Position numbers and translations under genes: made by a program. From assembly GCA_039707465.1 (NCBI GenBank), contig CM077644.1, positions 143,686,962-143,750,961 of the forward strand: a DNA stretch of 64,000 nucleotides, given 5' to 3'. This DNA is from Rhabdophis nuchalis. Lineage: Eukaryota; Chordata; Lepidosauria; Squamata; Natricidae. Every line of letters starts with the position of its first letter. Within the stretch, counting starts at the first letter, position 1. The notes under the pieces are model-generated. The model was not told the DNA's origin. It saw only the letters and a program-made list of their open reading frames with translations, and did not search any database. This document shows positions 1 to 43,860 of this stretch, piece by piece.

Positions 1-1268
1 ACAGGGGCGAATGGCAGATGAAAACTTTGGAACAACAGTTGGAGGCAGGAATTACTTTAAATTGGTTACATTACACACAGTTACAGAAGAGATGGAAAGA
101 AGATCGCAGGATTGGTTTTATGGATAAAGAAGTGGAGTTGATCAAGCAGATAAAAGAGACTGGCCCAAAACATGTTAAAAGAATATATAATGTACTGTTA
201 GAAAGGGATTCAGAAAGTGAGTTGGTCAAGGATTGTATGATTAAATGGGCTCAGAATTTTGATGAACCCGTTATGTTGGATACGTGGGAAAAAATATGGG
301 TTCAAAATATTAAATTTACACAGTCACAAAGTTTAAGGGAGAATTTTTATAAAATGTTTTATAGATGGTATTTGGATCCTAAGAAATTATCATGTATGTA
401 TCCTAATTTTCAACCTAAATGCTGGAGATGCGGGTGTTTAGATGCTACTTTCTTCCATGTGTGGTGGACTTGCAATAAGGTTAAAGCTTTTTGGATTAAA
501 ATATGGTGGGTTATGCAAAACGTATTTAAGAAAAGATTAGAATTTACCCCGCAAATGTTTCTATTGGGCATAACTAAGGATTTTCGTAAAGGGGAAACAA
601 AATTGTTTTTGTATATGGTTACAGCAGCTAGGTTGTTGATTGCTCAACATTGGAAGAAAGATTTTGTACCGACAACTGCTCAATGGATTCAAAAAGTGGC
701 GGGGTTTGCGGAAATGGCAAAACTTTCAGCTTTCCTAAAAGACCAGAAGCAGGAGAGCTACACGCAGGAATGGGCAAAATGGATTAATTATATACAGAAT
801 AAATATCAGACTGGGAAATACCATGTAGCTTTTAGGTAGGAATGTTTGGATTGATAGGTGAATAGATTAAACAATATCTGGGATGTTTGGAATGTTTAAA
901 GTGGTGTACAGCGGAACTCAGGGGGGGTGGGATTGACTGGGAGGTGGGGGTGGGTTAGGGTGGAGGGTGGGGAAATATAAGTGGATAAGCAATATAGAGA
1001 TGGGTATAATGGGATATGGTTATGTTATGATGTATATATGCTGAATTAACCTGGAAGAGGGTGTCAGGGAGAGATTGATGTATCTTATACTAAATTTATA
1101 TCATGTTGGTCGGGGGTATAATACTCAATAATTGAATGAGAACTTTATTTTAAGACGGGGGGAGGTGAGGGGTATATTTTTTGTATGTGATTTTATATTA
1201 TATGTCGGGGGGGTAAAAGGGGGGAAAACTTGTCTGAATAAAACTTTTGCAATAAAAAAAAAAAAGAG
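1..1268 (+). mobile_element. L1 LINE, 3' end (ORF2 C-terminus plus 3' UTR and A tail)
   Basis: The window opens inside an L1 retrotransposon. An open frame (18-839) gives the C-terminal part of ORF2. It is followed by a G-rich 3' UTR (840-1250) and an A-rich tail at about 1252-1266. The same 3' UTR type recurs in antisense at 46820, and the same ORF2 end recurs at the right edge of the window, so this is an active or recently active family here. The 5' extent lies outside the window. Confidence 0.9.
18..839 (+). CDS. L1 ORF2 C-terminal fragment (273 codons)
   Basis: This open frame encodes the C-terminal region of an L1 ORF2 protein, downstream of the reverse transcriptase core. The visible hallmark is a cysteine/histidine cluster near residues 133-150 (CWRCGCL, then H and a final C), the usual L1 C-terminal zinc-knuckle-like motif. 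Trp/Lys-rich blocks such as TAARLLIAQHWKKD around residue 200 also occur at the right end of the window. No stop or frameshift interrupts it, so the copy looks young. The first Met is only where the track begins; the true ORF2 starts upstream of the window. In a complete element the protein nicks DNA and reverse-transcribes L1 RNA; this piece lacks both catalytic domains. Confidence 0.88.
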   Translation: MKTLEQQLEAGITLNWLHYTQLQKRWKEDRRIGFMDKEVELIKQIKETGPKHVKRIYNVLLERDSESELVKDCMIKWAQNFDEPVMLDTWEKIWVQNIKFTQSQSLRENFYKMFYRWYLDPKKLSCMYPNFQPKCWRCGCLDATFFHVWWTCNKVKAFWIKIWWVMQNVFKKRLEFTPQMFLLGITKDFRKGETKLFLYMVTAARLLIAQHWKKDFVPTTAQWIQKVAGFAEMAKLSAFLKDQKQESYTQEWAKWINYIQNKYQTGKYHVAFR

Positions 1269-1659
1269 TAGAACTATCACATGCAAAAGTAATGAGAGTT
1301 ACGGATATATATACTATACAGGCTACAGGCTGCATGCATACACACACACATACCACTTTTGGTCTGCATTTAAAAAATAAACAGTGCAAGAAAACATGAT
1401 GCATTGACATGCCCATAATCACATTAGCAGTCAAGTACATTTGTGTCATGCTTAGGTTCAGTGACACATAATTCAAGATACCACGTGTAGAAAATTTTTC
1501 CAACAGAATGGATTATGATTAATAATCTGATTGGCAACCAATGCAATCTAACTGAATTGCACCAGCTACAGTAAATAAAGTCTATTTCTAACTAGCAGGC
1601 CAACTTCAGACAATTTTTAATTTGAAGCAAAAAGAAATTGTTCTAAGAAGTTAACAGAA

Positions 1660-1660
<1 letters not shown>

Positions 1661-1740
<80 letters not shown>

Positions 1741-1755
1741 AGATAGATAGATAGA
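1661..1755. repeat. (GATA)n microsatellite
   Basis: About 95 bases of GATA units with one irregular unit near 1725. It lies about 120 bases past the TDRD7 stop codon on the gene's 3' side, so it may fall in the 3' UTR. Confidence 0.97.
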
Positions 1756-1876
1756 CTGTTCTAAAATCATTCAGAAGCAAACTGATTTCAGTGATAGTTC
1801 TTTTAATATTTATATTTTTTATATTTTGCTAAATTTATAAGTATTTTAAAGTTTTAAATCGCCTTTGCAATCTCCA

Positions 1877-34297
<32,421 letters not shown>

Positions 34298-34303
34298 CTT
34301 TAC

Positions 34304-36287
34304 CTGCAATAGAAATACACTTGAATTTTATATGGAAAATTGGCAAGCGTTATGAGCTTGAAGCATTAATATGCAAGCAATTCAATGGTGGTATATTCAG
34401 AATTTAAAACTAAATATCCCATCATACTAGGAAGATGGGCTAATTATTTTGTAATGACAAAGCACCCGAGAATAAAAATATTGTGCAGGATTGTTGAAAA
34501 GAATCTTGCATATATCAGCTTCCGACAGGAAAAAACCAGAAATGTAACAAATGAAAGCAATAATTTTCCGAAAACACAGAATATCCAGGCTGAGAACCAT
34601 TTTCCCCCTTAGAAAAATATATAGGAAATAAAATTTATATTTTTGAAGCATGATACAAAAATGTCTTCCTTAAATAGCCAATAGATATTGTTTATCTTAT
34701 TGCGGGGGAATCATAAATCAAATCTTTCACCTCCTAAACACAGGTGGAGTAAACGTTTTCTTCTACTCCTACTCAAATTTCTCCCTTTTAAAAATAAAAT
34801 AAAATTGCATTCATATGCATACACTACAAAGGAGTACATAAACTATGGCAGTCTTCTAAAATCAGTTCTTATCACAGGAAGTTGAGAGTTCTTCCCTCAA
34901 GTATTGTATGGGCAATGGAGCCATGTTATCATTGCATTATTCTATCTTCTTGAATGGAGTACACAAAATATTAGAAATAACCAAAATAGCCAGTCAATAA
35001 ACAATTATTTAAATAGTCCTTTTTTTAAAAAAAAAGTTTGACTTTGGGAAAATTGTAAGATACCCATTAGAGATTTAGCAGGCATTTTACTTGATAGTAA
35101 ATTGAAAAGCAGAAAAAAAGTCCTCCTGCATTCCACCAAATGCTACCAGCTTTCAGTGCATTTCTGCAGCTAATCTTCCTATCTATTGTTATTATATCAA
35201 CCCCATTTTTGTGCATGTCATAAAGAAAGTTTTCTTTACTGTTCTTTTTAAATATAGAATATCCTCAAAAATAACTTCCCCATGTCTACATGCAGAAGAG
35301 TTTGGCACATCTAAATGTTGTTAAAGTATGAGATAACGTCCATTGTTTATTTGACACATTTAGTTCATCTATATATGAAATGCTGAATCATGCCCAAATC
35401 CAATACTGTAGTTAACTTTAAATTTTAGGGGGAAATTCCAATTTCCCAAGTACATTGATTCATTAATCGAAAGTTAAGACTGAACTGCTTTAAAAAAACA
35501 AGCAATGCTTTTAGTTAATTTGACTCCATGTTGCAAGGAGAAAGGAATGGAAACTCATAATCCAGAAGCTCTTTGTATCCAAATAGAGGATAGGGGATAA
35601 GAAACAAAGAATTACTACTACATGTCATATAATAGTAAGTCTTCAAGATACTGTTAACATCATCAGCTATATAAAATGTAGTAATTCTAAACGAATTTGC
35701 AAGATGAATCCAAACTAAAAGCTCAACCACCAGGAAAAAAACACCCATCTGAAAGACTATTGATATTTCCTAACATAAACTTGACAAAATAAAATCATTC
35801 GTCAAATCTCAGTGTGACCTGTGGTCTTGCTTATCAGACAAGCTAATAAATGCTGACAGAAGCCCATGGCAAACACTATCCAAGGACTGTCAGTCATCCC
35901 TATAGCACACTCATTAGGCTTTTTCTTACAGATTTCATTTCACATTTACTTTATACATCTTTGTGCCTTTAACAACAACGCTAAGTTATCAGTTTATTAA
36001 TGCCTCCTTGGAAGTATGAATAAAAATAAGCTCCACGCATCATTCTTTGCAAAAAAAATAAAAATAAATCAAAGCAATGAACAAGACACAGGTGGAAAGT
36101 TTTTTTTTAAAAAACTTGGGATGGCATGAAGGGAGCAGTAAGTAATGCTAAAAGTGATCCCTGGTAACAGCAACAGCAATGAACATGTTCATCTCTTCCT
36201 CCCGCCTTTCCCCACAGTTACAAGTACCAACATTGCAATTAAATAAAAACGGCAGAGATAAGAAACGGGTAAGGGAAACGTCAGGAG
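34304..36287. other. TDRD7 intron 1, unique part
   Basis: AT-rich sequence with A-runs. No element or gene was recognised. Confidence 0.6.
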
Positions 36288-36440
36288 TATTTGAAATTGA
36301 AATTGAAATTTATTAACCGCACCCTCTCCCCACAGGGACCCGGGGCGGTGCACAGGCAAAGCTAAAAACAATATACAATAAATACAGCATACATAATCAT
36401 TTTAAACACGGATATATAAAGTATAAAGCAGAAAATACGA
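36288..36440 (-). mobile_element. L2-like LINE 3' tail, antisense
   Basis: The plus strand reads ACCCGGGGCGGTGCACAGGC, the reverse complement of the L2-like tail. Confidence 0.8.
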
Positions 36441-36745
36441 CTTCAGCAACAGAGAGGTCAATGCCTGGAATGCACTACCTGACTCTGCTGTTACATCTTC
36501 AAATCTCCAAAACTTTAACCTTAAACTGTCCACCGTGGACCTCACCCCATTCCTAAGAGGTCTGTGTAAGGGGGCGTGCATAAGCCCACCATCGTGCCTA
36601 CCGTCCCTGTCCTACTGCCCCCATTTATTCGCACCCATTTCATTCATTCTCATGTTTATTCTTATACCTATCATCTTGTAAACGATTGGCAAATCAAATC
36701 AAATTACATAATCAATCAATCAATCAATCAATCAAATAAAACCCA
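36441..36745 (+). mobile_element. LINE 3' end with (ATCA)n tail
   Basis: The forward frame reads VNAWNALPDSAVTSSNLQNF and DLTPFLRGL, like the last residues of a CR1-type ORF2, and the piece ends in AATC units (36712-36735). It differs from the other CR1 and L2 copies here. The exact family is unclear. Confidence 0.6.
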
Positions 36746-36939
36746 AAACCTCCGGTATTTTAAGTCTCGGGGACTCCTAATAGAGAGTCACGCACGAACC
36801 TGCTCCCAGGGGTATCCGGAGGAGGGAAAGAGTAATTATTTACTCCTACCCGGGGTTGGGCTATTTGAGTCGGGTAAACACTAGACACCGTCGCAGCGAT
36901 TTTTCATTTAAAAGGGGGGGAAAGCAGGACTTCGGCCGG

Positions 36940-37430
36940 CTCAGGTAGAACCCCCCACCGCCGCAGTCGTCCTCCTGCAGAAAACGGCGGTTCCCTGAGC
37001 TAAGAAGGCAAAGGAGCTGCTGCTTCGGCTCACCCAATTCCTGGGACCTACTACCCCGAATGGTCCCAATTCGGAGCGGAGAGGGCGGCTCCCGCTCGCA
37101 ATCCCTCTTTCCCTCGGCGCTTTGGCTTCCCGTGGCCTGAACGCCGGGGTCGGACCACTAGAAGGCCACTTCCCCGCTTCTCTATGCGGCCGGCTGCAGG
37201 ACCCTCCTCTGCCCCCTCCCCCAAGTTCTCCCTCAGCTTCGGAATGACGACGCTTCCCCACGCGGCAAAAAAAAAAAAAAAAAGAACCGAATGTTGAAGG
37301 CACAGAGAGAAAAAGAGAGAGAGGCAACGTACGAAACGCCCGCGCCTGCGCTCTCGCCCTGGCTCCACCGACCGACCACGCCCTCGACCTCCAACACGTG
37401 AAGGCCGCCAATAGGATTAGGGCCTTCTTA
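36940..37430 (-). promoter_or_regulatory. TDRD7: CpG-rich promoter region and probable non-coding exon 1 of TDRD7
   Basis: This is the only long CpG-rich unique block near the 5' side of TDRD7. On the minus strand a good donor (GTGAGC) follows position 37034, so a non-coding exon 1 could end there and splice to the acceptor before 34303. Upstream sit an E-box CACGTG (37395-37400), an NRF1-like GCGCCTGCGC (37342-37351) and a CCAAT box (37408-37412, plus strand). There is no TATA box. Human TDRD7 also has a non-coding first exon. The transcription start is inferred only. Confidence 0.65.
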
Positions 37431-37434
37431 GTAG

Positions 37435-37690
37435 GCGGTTTGCAGCTGATTAGCTGTAACTAGGCTGATCTTCCCCAATCAGGAGTATTCCTTACACCCT
37501 GCTTAAAGTTGGGAGTTGCTTTCATTTGGCAGTGCTTTTCTGCTTATGAATATTTACTTCATTTGAGCTCCAAGTTAATTTCTGGACACTGCTAAAGCAC
37601 ATGGAAGATGATTTTTGAGGGCCTTGATGGGGTGTGAGATGCTCTCCCCCCCACTGTTAAAAAGGAGGCTCTACAACATAACAGTATCCT
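37435..37690. other. Upstream flank of TDRD7, nothing recognised
   Basis: Unique sequence 5' of the CpG block. No opposing gene was recognised. Confidence 0.6.
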
Positions 37691-37950
37691 CAAAGTCACT
37701 TGGTCAAAATTGGCAACTAGCATGTATTTATTATGGTTGTAGTGTCATGGTTGCCAGTGTCATTTAATCTCTATTTGCAACTTTCCCTGCTGATTTCCAA
37801 TAAGCAAAGTCAATGGGGAAGCTGGATTCGCTTAATGACTACATGATTCATTTAACAACTGCAGTGATTTGCTTAACAACCCTCACAAAAAAGTCTTAAA
37901 ATCAGACATAACTTACTGGACAACCACCTTGGCTAACAACTGAAAAAGGT
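37690..37950. mobile_element. CAGGTAGTCC-family MITE, degraded
   Basis: Blocks such as AAGCAAAGTCAATGGGGAAG and CAGTGATTTGCTTAACAACC match 18610-18988. The left end is missing. Confidence 0.7.
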
Positions 37951-38111
37951 GAGCTCACAAAAAAGATGCCAGGCTTTGAACTACCACATCAGCAATGGAC
38001 AATCCTGAATAGGATTCACACCTCACACAGCATCTGCCAGGAGTCTCTGTATACATGGGCATAATATTCTCCCCTCAGTGTGATTTCAGGGTCCTACATC
38101 AAACTCTGTAT

Positions 38112-38395
38112 CAAAGTGATGGTGAACCTTTTCGGCACCGAGCGCCCAAACCAGAACGCACGTACATGTGCATGCAAGTGCGCATGCCGGAGCACTGGAA
38201 ACCGAAAGACAAGTTGGCCAGTGCACGCATTCCTGTTTTTTGGCCATTTTCTTTGGCTGGTTTTTGGTCATTTTTTTGGCCCGTTTTCCAGCACCTGCAA
38301 AAAGAAGCTGGCTGACCTACATGTGCACATCAGAAACTAGAAGAGCAGCTGGCGATGGTGCACATACCACGTATGCCATAGGTTCGCCATCACGG
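38112..38395. mobile_element. hAT-like MITE (CAGTGATGGCGAACC family)
   Basis: The ends GTGATGGTGAACC and GGTTCGCCATCAC are inverted repeats. The interior is a palindromic GCGCATGCC-rich sequence. Flanking duplications are not clear. Confidence 0.65.
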
Positions 38396-38493
38396 GTATA
38401 TCACATTGTGTCCGGCTCTAAGTTGAAGGTATGTACTGGTCCAGTATCTGATTAATATGTATGTGTGTGTGTCTAGGTTAGAAGACCTAGACT

Positions 38494-39080
38494 AGTGATG
38501 TCTAATCTTTTTTGGCTCCCATGCCAAAAGCGAGGGGAGCGCAGGGAGGTTGTGCACAGGAGTGCCACACCCATAATTCTTCGTGTATGTCCCCATGCAT
38601 GCATATGCGCACGCAACCAGCATTGCCCCCACACTTTTGGCATAGTTTTTTGCCCTCCCTAGGTTCCAGAGGCTTTCTAGGAGCCTGGGGAGGGCAAAAA
38701 CAGCCCCCCCCATGCACTCCGGAAGCTTCAGAAGCTTCCCTGAAGTCTGGGGAGGGTGAAAAACAGACTATGGGGAACACAGAGACTCAGGAATAGTGAC
38801 TTCCAGTTTGTCTGTAGGTCTGTTTTTCACCCTTCGGAGCTTCGGGGAAGCTCCCTGAAGGCTTCGGACAAACTGGAAGTCACAAAGTCCGTTCCTGAAC
38901 TTCCGGTTTGCCCGTAGTGCTGGGTTTTTGTGCTCCGGAGGCTTCAAGGAAGCCTCCAGAGGGCGAAAAACGGCTTCAAAAGAAGGCCGAAGTCAGCTGG
39001 CCAGCTCACGCATGCGCACTGGAGCTGACAGGGCAACGCCTCGCGTGCCGTAACAAATGGCTCCGCGTGCCACCAAACAG
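38494..39080. mobile_element. hAT-like MITE, right end missing
   Basis: It starts AGTGATGTCTAATC and holds repeated TTCCGGAGGCTTC-type palindromic blocks shared with 51902-52418 and 57686-59562. It stops before the usual right end. Confidence 0.6.
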
Positions 39081-39084
39081 TATA

Positions 39085-39245
39085 AAAAACTCAGGAACTC
39101 TCAGTATAAGCCCCTTTGCTTCTTTTTCTTCACTCAACATCTTCGAAGCATGTGAGCCCCTTTTTGCCTAGGACCTCAAGCCATGTGGTCCTGTCCACCA
39201 TTAAAACTATTTTTCCAAGCAGCCTCCATAGAAAATCCCATCAGT
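39085..39245 (-). repeat. Partial copy of an unclassified interspersed repeat
   Basis: It shares GGTCCTGTCCACCATTAAAA and TTTCCAAGCAGCCTCCAT with the longer copies at 49925 and 53400. Confidence 0.55.
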
Positions 39246-39267
39246 GCTGAAGACCAAAAGCCCAATA

Positions 39268-39661
39268 CAAGTAGTCCTGGAATTACAACTATTCATTTAA
39301 TAACCATTCAAAGTTAACAATGGCACCAAAAAGGTGGCTTATCACTGTTTCCCATACTTATGGCTGTTGCAGCATCCCTGTGGTCATGTGATCAAAATTT
39401 GGCTATTTGGCAACTACCATATATTTATGACCGTTGCAGTATCCTAGAGTCATGTAGTCATCTTTTGTGACCTCCTGACAAGCAAAGTCAATGCGGGAGC
39501 CAGATTCACTTAACAACCAGGTTACTAACTTAATAGCAGTGATTCACCTAATAATTGTGGCAAGAAAAATCATAAAGTGGACCACAACTCACTTTACAAC
39601 TGATTTGCTTAGCAACAGACATTTTGGCCTCAATTGTGGCTGTAAAGTCAAGGACTACCTA
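39268..39661. mobile_element. CAGGTAGTCC-family MITE, near full length
   Basis: It opens CAAGTAGTCC after TA and closes AAGGACTACCTA. All interior blocks of the family are present. Confidence 0.82.
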
Positions 39662-39842
39662 CAACGAAAACTGCTTTAGCCAGATTTATGAGTTGCATTT
39701 TGTGTGTGCCTTTGAATTAGTGTGTTTCCTCAGTTTTCCTGACAGCAATGTTCAGAAATGATTTGTCATCTGACAAATTTGTCATTCCACCCATAAGTTA
39801 GAAGCCATTTTGAAAAATTTGCCACTCCATTATGCAAGTAAA

Positions 39843-39950
39843 GATTTATGTATGTATGTATGTATTTATTTATTTATTTATTTACTTATTTATTTATTTA
39901 TTTAATATACCGCCCTTCTCCCTCTCGGGACTCAGGGCGGTGAGATAGGC
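39843..39950 (-). mobile_element. L2-like LINE 3' tail with (ATTT)n
   Basis: ATTT/GTAT units followed by CCGCCCTTCTCCCTCTCGGG, the antisense L2-like tail. Confidence 0.75.
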
Positions 39951-39984
39951 CTTGAGCTACTACAGCTGTAATGGAGCCTGCCTA

Positions 39985-40365
39985 TCATGGACCTAACTTG
40001 GACAATCGTAAACTGGATGGTAAACTTGCGACAATCGTAAACAATTTTATGATCTATTTTGCAGCAGTAAAAGAATCCAAGGATGTTAAGTGAACATCAC
40101 GATAATTAAACAAACCAATGGTTCTCTATGGGCATGGCTTTGCTAAAAATAGGAAGTAAGTGGTGTTTTCAGCAAAGCTATTATAAAACATAGTCATGTG
40201 ACTGAAGGACACTGCAAATGGCTGTAAATGCAGCCCAGCTGCCAAGTGTGGTCACATGACCAGGGGGGCTGCCCATTAGAATTCCAAATTGGCATTGTAA
40301 CCCTCTGTCTGTCAGTACTTGGACCAGTCATTAAGTGACTGGTTGTAATAATTCAAGAACTATCT
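39985..40365. mobile_element. Variant member of the MITE family, degraded
   Basis: It carries GTCACATGACCAGGGGGGCT and CATTAAGTGACTGGTTGTAA, like the family interior but diverged. The copy at 49060-49255 is of the same variant. Confidence 0.5.
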
Positions 40366-40385
40366 ATTGCTGAAGTCACATAAAC

Positions 40386-40540
40386 CAGTGGCTTCCAACC
40401 TTTTGGGTGCCAGGGACTGGTTCTACGAAGGGCAGTTTTTCTGTGGATCGTGGGGGGGCGTGGATTTGCTCAATGTGTGGCCCGGTTCCTGGTAGGCCAA
40501 GGAATGGTGCCAGCCCGCAGCCAGGGTCTGGGGATCCCTG
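40386..40540. mobile_element. hAT-type MITE, 155 bases
   Basis: The ends CAGTGGCTTCCAACC and TGGGGATCCCTG form the common CAGTGGTTCCCAACC-type inverted termini. The flanks ACATAAAC and ATGTAAAC agree at 6 of 8 bases, compatible with an aged 8-bp duplication. Confidence 0.75.
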
Positions 40541-40836
40541 ATGTAAACAAAAGAGCTGGAGGGTGCTGGGATAAGAAAGTTGATCTTTAAGCATATAAAC
40601 ATCATGCCCAGAGGCGGCGGACAGCTTAGATAATGAAATGCACTCCCATAAAAAGATACATGAAATCTGTCTAGCGAATTACTCTGCCTGATAATTAACT
40701 AATAAGAACTATTATAATTTCCTTGCCTGAAGCTGTATTACTATGCTGCCAAATTGTAAATTGGTGTACTTGATTTGTGGCATTTGCTCTAAATGTACCT
40801 TTTTCACCTGTACAGAATAAAAAGGTATTTTGGTTC

Positions 40837-41012
40837 CAGTGGTGGGTTTCAAATTTTTTAGAACCTACTCTGTAGGTGTGGCCTATTTTGTGGGCTTGGC
40901 TTGGCAGTCATGTGACAGGGTGGGAATGGCCACCTTTTAAAATGTGGTGAAACTCATTTAACAACGCTCTTGCTTAGCAACCAAAATTTTGGACTCAATT
41001 GTGATAATAAAT

Positions 41013-41096
<84 letters not shown>

Positions 41097-41258
41097 TCCT
41101 TTCCTTTTCTTTTCATTCCTTTCCTTCCCATTGGGCCACTGGCAGCGGCGGGCCAGATTTACTTCCAGGTACGCCGGTGGAACCCTCTCTCACCAGTTCT
41201 CTAAATTTCACCAACCGGCTCTCGCGAGTAGGTGCGAGCCTGCAGAAACCCACCACTG
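40837..41258. mobile_element. hAT-type MITE with perfect 8-bp duplication
   Basis: Termini CAGTGGTGGGTTTC and GAAACCCACCACTG are perfectly inverted. Flanks TTTGGTTC (40829-40836 and 41259-41266) are identical, diagnostic for hAT. A MITE end fragment (about 40940-41010) and a CTTT array are nested inside. Confidence 0.92.
41011..41110. repeat. (CTTT)n microsatellite
   Basis: Nearly perfect TTTC units for about 90 bases inside the hAT-type element. Open frames of repeated FLSF come only from this array. Confidence 0.97.
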
Positions 41259-41349
41259 TTTGGTTCCCACTATTTTTGGGTGTTTTGTTGGCTGTTCACA
41301 ACAAGTGAATCAACCCAGTATTGGGCTGCACCAACATTCCTAGGGCTAA

Positions 41350-41465
41350 GAAAAAAAGTGACTGGCCTATCACCCAGGTGGCATTGTGCCAAAGCAGAAC
41401 AAGAATCTTGGTCTCCCAGTTTGTAGCCTGATTCACCACTACACCAAACCAGCTTCCATGAGAGT
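41350..41465 (-). mobile_element. tRNA-derived SINE fragment
   Basis: On the minus strand it reads GGTTTGGTGTAGTGGTGAAT then AAACTGGGAGACCAAGATTC, the head of the squamate SINE also seen at 22690. Confidence 0.7.
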
Positions 41466-41753
41466 TATGTCCTATTATTTTATTTTTGCATCAACCTTTA
41501 CCAAACCATCAAAACAATTTACAATATTGTAAAAAAAAAAAAAAAACTCTGTCAGAACATAAAACCTGAATGTATTAAAATAATAGTTAGGTGAAGTGCT
41601 GACCTAGAAGCCAAGTTACTGTTAATTCTAGTCCAAACCTTAGGCATAAAAGCCTAAGTGCCAGTAACTCTCAATCTAAGGTTGATTTTTCCCTCACAGG
41701 ATTTCTCTTTTGGAGAAAATATGAGGTGGAAGGAATATTAGGTTTGTTCACTG

Positions 41754-41891
41754 CAGAGGTGGGTTGCTCCTGGTTTGGCCCGGATCAGGCGAACTGGTAT
41801 TATCGGAGGTGAGAGGCTCCACCCACCCGCCTGGACACTTCTGTGCCAGCGCACCCAAACCAGTAGTAAAAAAATTGGCAACCCACCAGTG
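41754..41891. mobile_element. hAT-type MITE, 138 bases, perfect 8-bp duplication
   Basis: Ends CAGAGGTGGGTTGC and GGCAACCCACCAGTG, flanked on both sides by GTTCACTG (41746-41753 and 41892-41899). Confidence 0.88.
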
Positions 41892-41899
41892 GTTCACTG

Positions 41900-42509
41900 T
41901 CGTGAGTTATTTATGAAAAATAATAAATATGGGATAAAAAAAATAGGGAGAAAGGGAGGGAAAAAGAAAGAAAGCCTAGCACCACAACTACAATAGTGAA
42001 TCAGTTATAACAAATTATTCTGCCATTGGGCAATTAAATGGATGTTCCTCCTTAAAAGTATTTGTTCAGTACACATATATCTAAACTGTGCTGGATTGAT
42101 AACAATCATTCACCTACAATAATTTTGCTAGAATTGGCAGAATCACAGAATATGCTTACACTTCAGACAAAACAATCTCAAAGTGCTCTTTGTTTGAAAA
42201 GTCTTAACCAGGCTGATATTTTCCAGCTATTGGAGACATTTATTTTCTTTCAGAATTGCCCCAACCACATCCTGTATATCTTACCTTGGAGAGTAACCCC
42301 TCTTCTTTCCTGGTTATGTTGAAGAATTTGCAATGTTTCTTAGCTGGTAAATGCAGTGGCAGCACAGAAAATTCAGCTACTCAGGGAATCGAAAGTACAG
42401 CTGCAGTAAAGGAATAGAAAGTGAAAGAAGGAACTACGGTAAAAAAATACAGAGGAAAATCCTGGAGAAATAGTGTGACCTCTAGCTGTGGGACCTGGAT
42501 ACAGTAATG
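41900..42509. other. Unique intergenic sequence
   Basis: No gene or element was recognised between two hAT-type insertions. Confidence 0.6.
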
Positions 42510-42744
42510 ATTTACTGCAGTGGTGTCCAAACTTTTTTTAAAGAGGGCCAGATTGGATGAAGTGAACATGGTGGAGGGCCGAACATTTTTTCGAACATTC
42601 TTTGAACCATTACAATTAAATGCAAATAAATTATTTTATGCCAAGTTAATTGCAAATGACATACTTTTCATTTCATAACATTAAGATCAACTGACAGTTG
42701 AGTTTTCATAATGTATTGAAAATAAATTTAAAAAAAACTTACCT

Positions 42745-43135
42745 ACCTCTTTCTCTCTTTCTTCCTCTCTCTCTCTCCATTTCTCTCGCTCTTTCTCTCT
42801 TTCTTTCTCTCTCTCTCTCTTTTTCTCTTTCTTTCTGTCTCTCTTTCTTTCTCTCTCTCTCTCTTTCGCTCTTCCTTTCTCTCTCTCTCTCTCTTTCTCT
42901 CTCTTTCTTCCTCTCTCTCTCTCCATTTCTCTCTCTTTCTCTTTCTTTCTTTCTCTCTCTTTCTCTTTCTTTCTGTCTTTCTTTCTCTCTCTCTCTCTTT
43001 CGCTCTTTCTTTCCCATTTTCTCTCTCTCTTTCTCTCTCTCTCTCTTTTTCTCTTTCTTTCTGTCTCTTTCTTTTTCTTTCTCTTTCCCTTTCTTTCTTT
43101 CTTTCTCTTTTTCTCTTTCTCTCTTTCTCTCTGTC
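42745..43135. repeat. (CTTT)n/(CT)n low-complexity array
   Basis: Pyrimidine-rich array inside the foldback hAT element. Long open frames on both strands here (Leu/Ser or Arg/Glu repeats) are artefacts of it. Confidence 0.97.
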
Positions 43136-43223
43136 ACTCTGTGTGTGTGTCTGTCTGTATGTTTGTCTCTCCCTCTTTCCCCGTCTGTCTCCGATTCAAT
43201 CCCTCCCTGTGTCATTCTCTATC

Positions 43224-43860
43224 TGTGGCCCTCCCTTCCTCTCTCTGTCTTTGGGGCTGTGTGGCTGGGAGGGAGGTGGACGGAGATTACGGACGCCTCC
43301 TCCCGCAGCGGGCGAGGGAGCAGGCGGGGTGAGCACCCAAGCCTACCGTCATCTTAAGCACCACCGGGGCTGTCGCCCGGCAGGGGCGTCAGGCAGAGAA
43401 GCGAGTCGCGGCTCCATCGCGGCTCCCTCCAGCAGGCACCACGGCTTACGTTCTGAGGCCGCGCGTCCGTCTTCCCTGCCTGACGCCCCTGCTGGGCGAC
43501 CTTGTGCGGCAGGAGCTGCACGTTCTGGGGCTGCGTGGCTGGGAGGGAGGTGAACGCGCGGCCCCAGAGCGTCTCCATCGCGGCTCCCTCCGGCAGGCAC
43601 CAAGCGGACATTCTGGGGCCGCACGTTCACCTCCCTCCCAGCTTCGCAGCCCCAGAACATGCAGCGATGGAGGCGCGACCGGCTTCCCTGCCTGATGCCC
43701 CTGCCGGGCGACAGCCTCGGTGGTGCTTAAGATGACAGTAGGCTTGGGTGCTCACCCCGCCTGCTCCCTCGCCCGCTGCGGGAGGAGGCGTCCGTAACCT
43801 CCGTCCACCTCCCTCCCAGCCACACAGCCCCAGAGACAGAGGGAGGAAGGGAGGGCCACA
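43224..43860. repeat. Large inverted repeat (arms about 178 bases)
   Basis: Left arm 43224-43402 and right arm about 43681-43860 are inverted copies with only a few mismatches, separated by about 280 GC-rich bases that contain further smaller inverted repeats. Confidence 0.9.

Noticed and set aside
36941..37411. 156-codon minus-strand frame in the CpG block as the TDRD7 N-terminus
   Set aside because: The TDRD7 start is at the LOTUS 1 exon (34297), as in other species. The frame here is a GC-rich chance reading in the promoter and non-coding exon.
42687..43357. Coiled-coil-like Arg/Glu/Lys frame and its Leu/Ser mirror
   Set aside because: Both strands of the CT/CTTT array give these frames. 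The apparent coiled coil is low-complexity.
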